Shown here one piece after another: positions 7,587 through 15,764 of a stretch of DNA of 32,826 nucleotides; positions within the stretch are counted from its first letter, which is position 1; every line of letters starts with the position of its first letter. The DNA lies in the NCBI GenBank assembly GCA_024405895.1, contig JAKSNW010000004.1:1-32826 (forward strand), read 5' to 3'. A program made the position numbers and the translations under genes. The stretch comes from Paludibacteraceae bacterium (lineage in GTDB: Bacteria > Bacteroidota > Bacteroidia > Bacteroidales > Paludibacteraceae). The notes under the pieces were generated by a model that was given only the letters and a program-made list of their open reading frames with translations, did not search any database and was not told the origin of the DNA.

Positions 7587-8867
7587 ATGCAACGAAATGC
7601 CTTCAAAGCACTGCTGCTGACCACCTTGGCGATGATGCTATGCACCATTCAGACCAAGGCTCAAAGCAATACGTTCTATCAGGAACTCCCAGACTACAAG
7701 TGTGTTCATTACCATAAGAACAAGCTCGAGACCTATGCCAACGACCAGAACATCAGATGGTTCTATCAGAAACTGGACTCGCTGCTGAACTTCAAGGGCA
7801 AGAGCGTGAATATCGTCCATATAGGCGGTTCGCATGTGCAGGCTGATGCCTTGACCAATACGCTCAGAAAGCACTTCATAGCTCTAAACTACGATGTTAC
7901 AGGCAATCGCGGCGTGATATTCCCCTATATCCTCGGCAAGACCAACCGCCCGGGCTCGTACCGTATGCGACCTATCGGCAACTGGGACACGTTCTCAAGC
8001 AATGTGAAATTCAACCTCCCCGATGAGCCTCACGGTGTGACCGGCATGATAGCCATAGCCAAGGAGAACGGCTCCGGACTGACCCTGAAGCTGAATACCG
8101 ACTCTACTCAGACTTGGCAGATGAAACGATTGGTGGTGATGGGACGTGCCTCCAGCGAAGAGGTTAAGGTGTTCACACTGAGTGCCAAAGGCGACACACT
8201 CTGGGCTCGTCATGACAAGGAGACCCATCTCTATACCCTCTCGTTCCCACAGACCATAGACTCTACAAGCATTCTGCTCAAAATACCAGAAGGTGAGCAA
8301 TTTATCCTCTCTGGACTGATGCCTATGAACCCTAAACGCAGCGTAACGGTTCACTCCTTAGGCATTAACGGAGCTGCACTGACCTCGTGGCTGAAATGCA
8401 CTGCCTTCAATGAGGAGGTGAAACTGCTGAATGCCGACCTCGTCATCCTGGGCGTTGGCGTGAACGATGCCAATGTGCCTGCCTCCAACTTCAACCCCGA
8501 CCTCTACAAGAGCCGCTACCGTGAGCTTATGGCTCGTTTCAAGGCTGTTAATCCACATGTGGCATTCCTGTTCATCACCAATAACGACTGCTACAAAAAC
8601 ATACCCAAGACCAAAAAAGGACCTAACCCCAACACTGCCAAGGTGCAGAAAGCTATGCACGAACTGGCCCGAGAGGAAGGGGCTGCCGTCTGGGACCTCT
8701 ATGAGGTGATGGGCGGCTACGGCTCATCGAATGCCTGGGTGAAAGCTGAACTGATGAGAACAGACCACATCCACTTCACCCCCGAAGGCTATCAGCTGCT
8801 CGGACACATGCTCTTCAATGCCATGATGGATAAATACAGATCTTATGCTTTAGGCAATAAAAAATGA
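7587..8867 (+). CDS. Second SGNH-hydrolase-like protein with altered block I
   Basis: A 426-residue protein with a signal peptide ending near TKAQS. The fold resembles its upstream neighbour. Block I reads VHIGGSHVQAD, so the nucleophile Ser82 is kept but the preceding Asp of the usual GDS is Gly81. Block III is GVGVNDAN and block V DHIHF with Asp393 and His396. The Ser-Asp-His triad is present, so activity is still possible. It starts 3 bases after the first SGNH gene and its stop overlaps the MBOAT start (ATGA). Two unequal SGNH partners for one MBOAT recall AlgJ and AlgX, but the acceptor polymer is unknown. Confidence 0.75.
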   Translation: MQRNAFKALLLTTLAMMLCTIQTKAQSNTFYQELPDYKCVHYHKNKLETYANDQNIRWFYQKLDSLLNFKGKSVNIVHIGGSHVQADALTNTLRKHFIALNYDVTGNRGVIFPYILGKTNRPGSYRMRPIGNWDTFSSNVKFNLPDEPHGVTGMIAIAKENGSGLTLKLNTDSTQTWQMKRLVVMGRASSEEVKVFTLSAKGDTLWARHDKETHLYTLSFPQTIDSTSILLKIPEGEQFILSGLMPMNPKRSVTVHSLGINGAALTSWLKCTAFNEEVKLLNADLVILGVGVNDANVPASNFNPDLYKSRYRELMARFKAVNPHVAFLFITNNDCYKNIPKTKKGPNPNTAKVQKAMHELAREEGAAVWDLYEVMGGYGSSNAWVKAELMRTDHIHFTPEGYQLLGHMLFNAMMDKYRSYALGNKK

Positions 8868-10759
8868 ACAACCTCATACTCAACATATTCCAATCGGATG
8901 CATTGCAACAGATAGGTGCGTTTTTCGCCTCAGTCTTTGCCTTTGATGAGCAGTCGCCACTGCTCTTCACCCAGTTCTATTTCTGGGCGTTCTTTGCCAT
9001 CGTTTTCGCTGTTTTCTCTCTGATTCACAGCAAACGACTGCTCCGCAATGCCTTCCTCTGCTTCGTCAGTTGGTTTTTCTATTACAAGACAAGCGGACTA
9101 TCGCTCCTGATTCTCGCCTTCGTGACCTGCTCCGACTTCCTGATTGCGAAGCGAATATACAAAGCCAACACACAGACACGTAAAAAGTTATGGGTAGCCC
9201 TGAGCCTCTGTCTCGACCTCGGACTGCTCTGCTATTTCAAATATGCCTATTTCTTCACCGATTTCGTCAACACCCTCTTCGGCCTCAACTGCCGCGTCTT
9301 CGACGTATTTGCCTGGGTCGGTAACGGATTCGGCACTTCCGGTGGTTTCAGCGTGGACAAGATAGTGCTCCCTGTGGGCATCTCGTTCTATACGTTCCAG
9401 GTCATCAGTTATGTGATGGATGTCTACCGGGGCGATGTGAAGAAACCAGTGGACAATATCCTCGATTTCGGCTTCTATGTCAGTTTCTTCCCTCAGTTGG
9501 TGGCAGGCCCTATCGTTCGTGCCAGCAACTTCATTCCACAACTCTACAAGCCTTTCTTCCTCTCACGCAGGCAGATGGGCATTGCCGTGTTCTGGATTCT
9601 CAATGGCTTGATTAAGAAGATTGTTCTCAGCGACTATATCGCCGTGAATTTCGTAGACCGTGTGTTCGATAACCCTCTGCTTTTCACCGGCTTCGAGAAC
9701 CTCATGGCACTCTTCTGCTACTCCCTTCAGGTCTATGCCGACTTCTCCGGCTATACCGATATCGCCATCGGTGTGGCTATGCTGATGGGCTTCTATCTGC
9801 CTAAGAACTTCAACTCCCCATACAAGGCTCCCAATGCCGGCAATTTCTGGAAACGTTGGCATATCTCGCTCTCACAATGGCTTCAGAACTACCTCTATAT
9901 CCCTCTCGGAGGCAACCGCAATGCCAGTTTCGGCACCTATTTCCTGGTGGTGATGTTTGCCCTCTTCTCCATCCTGCTCTCAGGCAGTTGGGTGGTGGCA
10001 GCGATTATTCTCTCGCTGGCTGCCCTGATGGTGGTGATTGCACTCCGTAACCCAGAGAAAAAGAAGAAGATAACTACCAATATCAACCTCATGCTGACGA
10101 TGTTGATTGGCGGTTTCTGGCACGGAGCCAGCTGGAATTTCATGATCTGGGGCGGACTGAACGGCATCGGTATCGTGACCTATAAGTTCTGGCGAGGATG
10201 GACCCCGGGTCGCCGACTGCTGATGATTGCCCTCGCCTTTGCTGCGATGCTGGCTCTCAGCCTGACTACCCACCGACCGGTCTTCAACCTCTTTGCCGTC
10301 TGGAGCGGTATCATCTGTTTCGGCACATTGATTCGTTATATCTACAGTCTGACCAAAAGCGAGAAGGCATTCGATAAGATTGCCAACGTATGGGCTATTG
10401 CACAGACATTTACGTTCATCACTTTCACCCGTCTGTTCTTCCGCTCTGGCTCCAACCTTGACCCTGCGACTGCCAACCAGGAGGCTTGGAACACAGCCAA
10501 GAATATGGTGAATCAGATAGGCTCCAAGATGCAGATCAGTTTGGCTCCGGATATCATTGCCGAATATTATAAGGTGTTCCTTGTATTCCTCATCGGTATG
10601 ATTATCCACTGGCTGCCAGACCGTTTCAAACGCCGCTACCGCATCATCTTTGCCCAACTGCCTTTGCCGGTGATGGCACTCTGTGTCATGTTGGCTGTCT
10701 TCGTAGTCTATCAGTTCGTCACAGCCGATCTTCAGGCATTCATTTACTTCCAATTCTAA
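8864..10759 (+). CDS. MBOAT-family O-acyltransferase (AlgI/PatA-like)
   Basis: A 631-residue polytopic membrane protein with about a dozen hydrophobic segments. The family signature is clear: FWKRWHISLSQWL with His333, LYIPLGGNR, and the catalytic GGFWHGASWNF with His420. This class moves an acyl group, usually acetyl from acetyl-CoA, across the inner membrane to an extracytoplasmic partner. The usual AlgI length is 460-520, so this protein has extra N- and C-terminal segments. The insertion between the two histidine motifs carries another hydrophobic region and a lysine cluster (EKKKK). It overlaps the preceding SGNH gene by 4 bases, strong evidence for co-translation as one O-acetylation system. 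Confidence 0.9.
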   Translation: MNNLILNIFQSDALQQIGAFFASVFAFDEQSPLLFTQFYFWAFFAIVFAVFSLIHSKRLLRNAFLCFVSWFFYYKTSGLSLLILAFVTCSDFLIAKRIYKANTQTRKKLWVALSLCLDLGLLCYFKYAYFFTDFVNTLFGLNCRVFDVFAWVGNGFGTSGGFSVDKIVLPVGISFYTFQVISYVMDVYRGDVKKPVDNILDFGFYVSFFPQLVAGPIVRASNFIPQLYKPFFLSRRQMGIAVFWILNGLIKKIVLSDYIAVNFVDRVFDNPLLFTGFENLMALFCYSLQVYADFSGYTDIAIGVAMLMGFYLPKNFNSPYKAPNAGNFWKRWHISLSQWLQNYLYIPLGGNRNASFGTYFLVVMFALFSILLSGSWVVAAIILSLAALMVVIALRNPEKKKKITTNINLMLTMLIGGFWHGASWNFMIWGGLNGIGIVTYKFWRGWTPGRRLLMIALAFAAMLALSLTTHRPVFNLFAVWSGIICFGTLIRYIYSLTKSEKAFDKIANVWAIAQTFTFITFTRLFFRSGSNLDPATANQEAWNTAKNMVNQIGSKMQISLAPDIIAEYYKVFLVFLIGMIIHWLPDRFKRRYRIIFAQLPLPVMALCVMLAVFVVYQFVTADLQAFIYFQF

Positions 10760-10768
10760 CCCCAAAGG

Positions 10769-11401
10769 ATGAATAAAACGCTCACACTCATACTCTTCAC
10801 ATTGGTGCTGACAACGGCTCCCGCATTCGCCAAGATGGAGTTCAACGGCTGCTACGGTGGCATGATGCTCCACACGGGCTATGTGCAAGGTAAGCCATTC
10901 ACCACAACCGATGAGCTGGGCCAACCACTGCAAACCATCACTCCCAAGGGGGCTCCGTTCGGCATCGGCGGACTGGCTAAGGTGCACTTCGGCAAGCACT
11001 TCCGTCTGGGCGCAGAGGGCTATGTCTCTAACCTGAAATATGGCATCAAGGGAACTTTCTCAGCTCTTGGCTGGGGAGGCGTACTTGCCGACTGTATGTG
11101 GGAGTGCGGCAAATTCACCCCCTTTGTAGGCGGAACCATCGGCGGAGGCGGATATAAGAATATGGTGCTGGAAAACAACTATGGCGATGACTATATGGTT
11201 GAAGACCACGTCTCTTTTCGCCACTATGGCATGATGCTTGTCACGCCGTTTGCGGGCTTTGAATATGCCCTGACCGACAAGGTACATCTGACACTGAAGC
11301 TCGACTACATCATCCCTATCACACACCGGGAGGACGATTTCGTAACCGGTCCACGTATCTATTTCGGTATTTTATTTCACAGGAGAAAGGTTGCCAAATG
11401 A
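10769..11401 (+). CDS. Outer-membrane beta-barrel protein
   Basis: A 210-residue protein with a clean Sec signal peptide (cleavage after AFA, about residue 21). Alternating aromatic/glycine strands follow, for example FNGCYGGMMLHTGYV and LTLKLDYIIPI, typical of 8-stranded OmpA/OmpW-like barrels. It starts 9 bases after the MBOAT stop with AAAGG just before the ATG. It is probably the last gene of the O-acetylation operon and might be a structural or export partner in the outer membrane. No specific function is supported. It converges with the next gene across only 8 bases. Confidence 0.75.
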   Translation: MNKTLTLILFTLVLTTAPAFAKMEFNGCYGGMMLHTGYVQGKPFTTTDELGQPLQTITPKGAPFGIGGLAKVHFGKHFRLGAEGYVSNLKYGIKGTFSALGWGGVLADCMWECGKFTPFVGGTIGGGGYKNMVLENNYGDDYMVEDHVSFRHYGMMLVTPFAGFEYALTDKVHLTLKLDYIIPITHREDDFVTGPRIYFGILFHRRKVAK

Positions 11402-11409
11402 TTCGGCAA

Positions 11410-11724
11410 TCAAAGCACTCGGTAAGAAGCCGAGTCAGAAGGGATTAGCGTGTCATAGTCTACCCCTTGCCACAACCACAGCTCACCACTATAGCCCTTG
11501 GAAATAGACTCTCCAACCACCTCGGAGAGTGACTTGCCTTGCTGCCATTCATGCACTGGAGGCGTAACTAAACCACTATAGAACAGCACGAAAGGACGTT
11601 CGTAGACATCCTCCGTCATCGGAACAATATCAGCCACTACGCCATGGTCGTCCAAGACAATGGCATGTGCCACAAGTGTTTGATTCTTTGAAAGAAGCAG
11701 TTTATTTGCCGATATGATACGCAC
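11410..11724 (-). CDS. Short amidohydrolase-like protein without the TIM barrel
   Basis: A 104-residue protein. The first half (RIISANKLLL, IVLDDHGVVADIVPMTED) looks like the N-terminal strands of the amidohydrolase composite domain. The last part (GYSGELWLWQGVDYDTL, then SASYRVL) looks like the closing strands of the same domain. The roughly 250-residue metal-binding barrel between them is missing, and the place of the usual NAHCHLE motif reads TPPVHEW. A GTG start at 11724 is chosen because a GGGAGG box precedes it by five bases and it begins 1 base after the upstream stop. An overlapping ATG at 11790 would add 22 residues that are only a shadow of the neighbour. Bacteroides species carry a full amidohydrolase in this place, from memory. 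It cannot be catalytic in the usual way. Confidence 0.6.
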   Translation of the reverse strand: MRIISANKLLLSKNQTLVAHAIVLDDHGVVADIVPMTEDVYERPFVLFYSGLVTPPVHEWQQGKSLSEVVGESISKGYSGELWLWQGVDYDTLIPSDSASYRVL

Positions 11725-11725
11725 G

Positions 11726-12721
11726 TCAGCCTCCCTTCTTCGTAGCCGTATTAGCCTCTCTCTCAGCGCTCTTATTAGGCAATCGGACATTCATGCTTCC
11801 TTCGCCCAAATTAAGGTTGGTAATCCTGTTCCTAAAGGCATTGTCGCCATGGATTCGGTTGGAAACAGGTATTCTACGATGCGACTCCTGAGCAATGGAA
11901 TCAAGAATTATCAAGGACTCTGCAGAGAGCGGATTGATTTGGGCGTTGTAGTAACGAATGAGTGTGGCAGAGTCGACACGCAGCCATTTCAACGAGTCGG
12001 TTCCACTGAAGAACGAGCCAGTGATACGCACAGGAGTCAGTGTGTCAGGGCATTGATGAGTGATAGTAAATCGGCGCTGCAAGCCCTTGGCGTTGATAGG
12101 CGACTGTATGGTATGCGATGAACCGTCGCTATAGAACACGGTCAGGCGTATGGAGCTATGGTGCAATGTATCGAAATGAACGGTATCGTAACCCATTGGC
12201 TTATGATAGAAACGAAGCACATAGCGGTCGCCCGGAGACAGCAGGAGCGATTCAGAAACCTCGAAATCAACGTCATCAGCCGTTGGGGTTCCCTCTGTCT
12301 TAATATGATATGGGAAACCATAGATATCCACATGTGCCAATGTATCAAGAGTCAGATTGCCAGACAGTTCGGTATGATACTTATAGGTTTTGACGTCATT
12401 AGTCAACTGGTCGTAGCGTAAGTCAAGGTGCTCATAGATTTCAACCATACGCTTCGGCTCATCGGAATACCATACGAGCGACTTCTCGAAACGCTCCTTG
12501 GTAATGCCGTGTTTGGCAAATATGGCATCGTAGCAGGCACGTTGGTCTTCGCGTCGCATGGTCGGGTATTTAATAAGCAAGACCGCCTCGCTAAGGTGAA
12601 TGTCATACAAGACATCCTCCATGACATCGGGCTTCAATACTCCAAACGGACGCCACTGGCTACAGCTGCTCAGCAGCCCCAGCAACAGCAATGCGACAAC
12701 GAAAAACCTATGCCTCTTCAT
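11726..12721 (-). CDS. DUF4296-type lipoprotein
   Basis: A 331-residue lipoprotein: leader MKRHRFFVVALLLLGLLSSC with probable lipidated Cys20. An N-terminal helical DUF4296 region (about 30-130: VLYDIHLSEA, KERFEKSLVWYSDEP) is followed by a beta-rich C-terminal part. The position directly behind lspA is conserved in Bacteroidales. Its start overlaps the lspA end by 14 bases, and the longer upstream ATG would lie deep inside lspA. Function unknown; the place next to the lipoprotein signal peptidase suggests a role in the envelope. Confidence 0.8.
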   Translation of the reverse strand: MKRHRFFVVALLLLGLLSSCSQWRPFGVLKPDVMEDVLYDIHLSEAVLLIKYPTMRREDQRACYDAIFAKHGITKERFEKSLVWYSDEPKRMVEIYEHLDLRYDQLTNDVKTYKYHTELSGNLTLDTLAHVDIYGFPYHIKTEGTPTADDVDFEVSESLLLSPGDRYVLRFYHKPMGYDTVHFDTLHHSSIRLTVFYSDGSSHTIQSPINAKGLQRRFTITHQCPDTLTPVRITGSFFSGTDSLKWLRVDSATLIRYYNAQINPLSAESLIILDSIAQESHRRIPVSNRIHGDNAFRNRITNLNLGEGSMNVRLPNKSAEREANTATKKGG

Positions 12722-13343
12722 TATTCTGTTCTTTCTTACGGGTAAAAACACGCTCAAAGGTGTCGTTGAAGTCGTTGCGGAAGAAGAGAATCAGCGCAAA
12801 CATACTTACGGTAACACAGATGTCAGCCACGTTGAATACAGGGCTGAAGAAGATCTGACCGCCAAGCATCGGCACCCAATCAGGGAAGACAAAGAGAGGG
12901 AAATAAAGCATATCGACCACACGGCCCAGCATGACTGGTGCATAGCCACCTCCGGCCGGGAAGAGAGAGGCGACGGAGAAATAGGTGCTCTCGCTGAAAA
13001 TCTGTCCATAGAACATGCAGTCGATGATATTGCCAACAGCTCCCGTGAACAATAGGGATATGGTAACGATATAACTCATTCTGCTGTTCATTTTGATAAG
13101 TTTTACCAGATAGTACATGACGGCAGCAGAGACAATGATTCGGAAGGTGGTGAGTATCCATTTGCTTCCAATGCTCATGCCGAATGCCATACCCGGATTT
13201 TCAACGAACAGGATTTTGAACCAAGGGAAAATCTCAAAGGACTCTCCCAATGCCATGTGGGTTTTAACAGCAATCTTCACCACCTGGTCGATGACTATCA
13301 TACCAATGATGATGAGTGCTGCTACGATTTTCTTTGTCTTCAT
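12708..13343 (-). CDS. lspA: Lipoprotein signal peptidase II
   Basis: A 211-residue inner-membrane aspartic protease that removes signal peptides from prolipoproteins. Four hydrophobic segments and the conserved blocks are present: IDQVVK near residue 18, FVENPGMAFG near 46, GAVGNIID near 101, and the catalytic aspartates in VVDMLYFP (Asp144) and FNVADICV (Asp174). It is longer than enterobacterial LspA (about 165), mainly through an insertion at 112-135 and a basic tail, as is usual in Bacteroidales. It lies 20 bases after the DksA-like gene and overlaps the DUF4296 lipoprotein gene, which is itself a probable substrate. Confidence 0.95.
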   Translation of the reverse strand: MKTKKIVAALIIIGMIVIDQVVKIAVKTHMALGESFEIFPWFKILFVENPGMAFGMSIGSKWILTTFRIIVSAAVMYYLVKLIKMNSRMSYIVTISLLFTGAVGNIIDCMFYGQIFSESTYFSVASLFPAGGGYAPVMLGRVVDMLYFPLFVFPDWVPMLGGQIFFSPVFNVADICVTVSMFALILFFRNDFNDTFERVFTRKKEQNNEEA

Positions 13344-13363
13344 ATAAAACCTCTAAACGAGGG

Positions 13364-13750
13364 TCATTTTTTATTTTTTGCAAGTTTTTCCTTAGCCTCA
13401 ACGGTAAGTGTAGCGTGAGGAACGCGCATCAGTCGGGCTTTAGGAATCAGTTTACCGGTTTCACGGCAGATGCCATAGGTTTTATTGTTGATTCGTACCA
13501 ACGCATCCTCAAGGTGATGGATGAAATTCATCGTACGTTGGGCCATTTGGCCATGAGCCTCTTTTGACAGTGTGGATGCGCCTTCTTCCATGTTCTTGAA
13601 GGTAGGTGATGTGTCATTCACATCGTTACCTGAGTTGCTCATGATAGAGGTGAGCTCGTTGAATTCAGCACGCGCCCTAGCCAATTTGGCCTCAATAATT
13701 TCTCGGAACTCCTGGAGTTCTTCGTCGGAATATCTTACTTTTTCTTCCAT
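13364..13750 (-). CDS. TraR/DksA-family protein with degenerate zinc finger
   Basis: A 128-residue protein with an N-terminal coiled coil (about 8-90) and a C-terminal DksA-type knuckle. Of the four zinc cysteines only Cys95 remains in YGICRETGKLIPKARL; the other sites read Thr98 and a cysteine-free HATLTVEAK. The same degenerate form occurs in other Bacteroidetes as I recall, so it is a family trait rather than damage. DksA proteins reach RNA polymerase through the secondary channel and modulate rRNA and stress promoters with ppGpp. The gene lies between mlaF (33 bases upstream) and lspA (20 bases downstream) and is probably in their operon. Confidence 0.85.
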   Translation of the reverse strand: MEEKVRYSDEELQEFREIIEAKLARARAEFNELTSIMSNSGNDVNDTSPTFKNMEEGASTLSKEAHGQMAQRTMNFIHHLEDALVRINNKTYGICRETGKLIPKARLMRVPHATLTVEAKEKLAKNKK

Positions 13751-13783
13751 AATATGATAAGGTTTGTGTTAATAGTCTGTGTT

Positions 13784-14545
13784 TTATCGTGATTGAGCCG
13801 CTTTTACCTCCTTGAACAGTTGAGAAGCAAAGACGAAATCGTTCAATGCCTCGTTGTCTGACGAGAAGATATCGTTGCGTGAGCCCTGCCATGCCTTGTT
13901 GCCTTTCCTGATCAGGACAATATTGTCGCCAGTCTCCATGATAGAGTTCATATCGTGGGTATTAACCACCGTGGTGATGTCATACTCTTGGGTGATTTCG
14001 GCAATCAGTTTATCAATTACGATGGAGGTAACAGGGTCAAGACCCGAGTTTGGTTCATCGCAGAAAAGATACTTAGGATTCAGCGCGATGGCACGGGCAA
14101 TAGCTACACGTTTCTGCATACCGCCACTGATTTCCGATGGAGCCAACTTGAATGCCACGGGATCAATGTTAACCCTTGAGAGGCAGAATTTAGCACGTGC
14201 TTCTATTTCTTTCTGGGTCATATTGGAGAACATCTCCAGAGGGAACATGACGTTTTCCAATACGGTCTGGGAATCAAACAAGGCAGAGCCCTGGAAAAGC
14301 ATGCCCACTTCCTGGTGTAGTTTCTTGACCTCGTCGGTAGTCATGTTTACGATGTTACGGCCGTCGTACATCACCTCGCCACTGTCTGCGCGATAGAGTC
14401 CAATGGTGCATTTCATCAATACGGTCTTACCTGAGCCGCTCTGGCCGATGATCTGATTGACCTTGCCGTTATAGAACGTGGTGGTGATGTCGTGCAGCAC
14501 CTCTTTTCCGTCGAAAGACTTGAACAGATTCTTGACTTCTATCAT
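13784..14545 (-). CDS. mlaF: ABC transporter ATP-binding protein, MlaF type
   Basis: A 253-residue ATPase with Walker A GQSGSGKT (34-41), Q-loop MLFQGSALFDSQTV, signature SEISGGMQKRVAIARA, Walker B YLFCDEPNSGLDP and the H-switch NTHDM. The MlaF-specific GSALFDSQTV and GGMQKR spellings place it with lipid transport rather than drug export. It powers MlaE in moving phospholipid between inner membrane and MCE proteins to keep the outer membrane asymmetric. It starts 3 bases after mlaE. An MCE-domain gene (mlaD), often next in line, is not in this window; a dksA-like gene takes that place. Confidence 0.9.
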   Translation of the reverse strand: MIEVKNLFKSFDGKEVLHDITTTFYNGKVNQIIGQSGSGKTVLMKCTIGLYRADSGEVMYDGRNIVNMTTDEVKKLHQEVGMLFQGSALFDSQTVLENVMFPLEMFSNMTQKEIEARAKFCLSRVNIDPVAFKLAPSEISGGMQKRVAIARAIALNPKYLFCDEPNSGLDPVTSIVIDKLIAEITQEYDITTVVNTHDMNSIMETGDNIVLIRKGNKAWQGSRNDIFSSDNEALNDFVFASQLFKEVKAAQSR

Positions 14546-14548
14546 GAC

Positions 14549-15295
14549 CTAATTGAGCAATATTTGAGTTAAGACGATATTGGACAGCAGAATAAGGATG
14601 CTGCTATTAACTACGGCGTTAGTAGATGCACGACCTACATCCAATGCACCTCCGTAGGCAAAATAGCCATAGAAGGCAGAAACCGACGATATGATGAAGC
14701 CGAAGAAGAACGACTTGATAATCGCCTGTGTCAAATAGAACGGGATGAAGGCATACTGAATACCGTAAATAAAGTCGTCGAGGGTGATAAGGTCGGTGAA
14801 ATAGGCTACACCCATACCGCCTGCAAGACCAAGGAATGAGCTGAGAATCACAAGCACTGGCATGAAAAGCACCAGACCGACGATTTTTGGAAGAATCAGG
14901 TAGCTGGCAGAGTTCACACCCATGACCTCCAAGGCATCAATCTGCTCTGTTATTCGCATGGAACCGATTTCTGAAGCGATGTTGGAACCAACCTTACCGG
15001 CCAGCAACAGACACATGATGGAACTGGAGAACTCCAATAGCAGGGTGTCACGAAGCACCAAACCGGTACTGTAGCGAGGCAGCATCGGATTTTCCGTATT
15101 CATCACAGTTTGCATCGTCATAATCACGCCAATGAACAGCGAGATGATAACAATAATGCCTATGGTATCCACGCCCAATTTAGCCATTTCTCTCGGCATC
15201 ATACGCCAAAACATTTTCCAACTGTCTGGTTTGGAAAAGGTTCTGCCCATAAGTTGAGCGTAACGTCCTATTGTTTTAAAAAATTCTACAAGCAT
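14549..15295 (-). CDS. mlaE: MlaE-type lipid transport permease
   Basis: A 248-residue membrane permease with the MlaE pattern: N-terminal amphipathic helix, VDTIGIIVIISLFIGVIMT, the EFSSSIMCLLLAGKVGSNIASE loop (read in parts), RITEQIDALEVMG and a C-terminal hydrophobic hairpin. Starts: the frame is open to 15493, but TATATTTG at 15349-15342 is a promoter element, which rules out the far upstream ATG. Of the two remaining ATGs (15328 and 15295) the second gives the usual N-terminus MLVEFFKTIGR and a leader of about 40 nt. It is the first gene of a run that continues through mlaF, the dksA-like gene, lspA and the DUF4296 gene. Confidence 0.88.
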   Translation of the reverse strand: MLVEFFKTIGRYAQLMGRTFSKPDSWKMFWRMMPREMAKLGVDTIGIIVIISLFIGVIMTMQTVMNTENPMLPRYSTGLVLRDTLLLEFSSSIMCLLLAGKVGSNIASEIGSMRITEQIDALEVMGVNSASYLILPKIVGLVLFMPVLVILSSFLGLAGGMGVAYFTDLITLDDFIYGIQYAFIPFYLTQAIIKSFFFGFIISSVSAFYGYFAYGGALDVGRASTNAVVNSSILILLSNIVLTQILLN

Positions 15296-15341
15296 AATCC
15301 TTGTCAACAGCACCGGGCTGCGATACATTATTATTAAAGCG

Positions 15342-15349
15342 CAAATATA
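15342..15349 (-). promoter_or_regulatory. -7 element of the mlaE operon
   Basis: TATATTTG on the minus strand matches TAnnTTTG. The upstream -33 position is not well conserved. No further promoter is visible before lspA, so it may serve up to six genes. Confidence 0.5.
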
Positions 15350-15398
15350 ACACTTTTTTTTGAACCAGCATTCCTCGCTACCCCGTTTCAATTGGAGA

Positions 15399-15434
15399 CA
15401 AAAAAAGACCGCTGAAAATCCCTTTCCAGCGGCC
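15399..15434 (-). terminator. Intrinsic terminator, minus strand
   Basis: On the minus strand CCGCTG (15432-15427) pairs with CAGCGG (15414-15409), followed by TC and seven T. It lies about 330 bases beyond the clpB stop and just upstream of the mlaE promoter. On the plus strand no T run follows. Confidence 0.75.
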
Positions 15435-15764
15435 CCAACTAATCTGAACAAAAACGTTTCTTTACTCTTATGCAGATTGCTCTGTCTCTGCACTCGTAAA
15501 AAACAAAATACATTGTTTAATTGCTATGCTCACGCACTGCTTGATATTACTATGAAAAAACAAAACTTCTTTTCTATCCAAGGACTCCCGGAGGCCCCCT
15601 TCTGTCTTTATAGACTGAGTTTTCTCCGAAAGTTTAAATTAAAACGAGAAAATAGTGCATTTATTGTGCTATTAACATAAAATTTTTGCCTCAAATTTTA
15701 CCAAAGCACTTATCATCCAGTCTTACTGACAATTATGTCACATATTCACTCAAAAAAAAGTTTT
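15435..15764 (-). other. Structured non-coding stretch between clpB and its distal terminator
   Basis: No credible protein gene lies here on either strand. Read on the minus strand it has several hairpins: AATAG/CTATT arms at 15651-15673, and an element near 15585-15635 where CGGAG pairs with CTCCG around an inner GTCT/AGAC hairpin. A terminator follows at 15399-15434. It could be a long clpB 3' untranslated region or a separate small RNA. I do not find a convincing internal promoter. Confidence 0.4.

Noticed and set aside
11417-11435. ACTCGG/CCGAGT hairpin as a bidirectional terminator between convergent genes
   Set aside because: It lies within the end of the minus-strand gene and has no T run on either side.
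11390-11440. Chromosome terminus or dif site at the point where gene direction changes
   Set aside because: Genes converge here, but I find no XerCD-type dif sequence, and one strand switch is not evidence enough.
15360-15680. 106-codon plus-strand ORF between mlaE and clpB
   Set aside because: Low-complexity composition, no start signal, and it covers a minus-strand terminator and hairpins.
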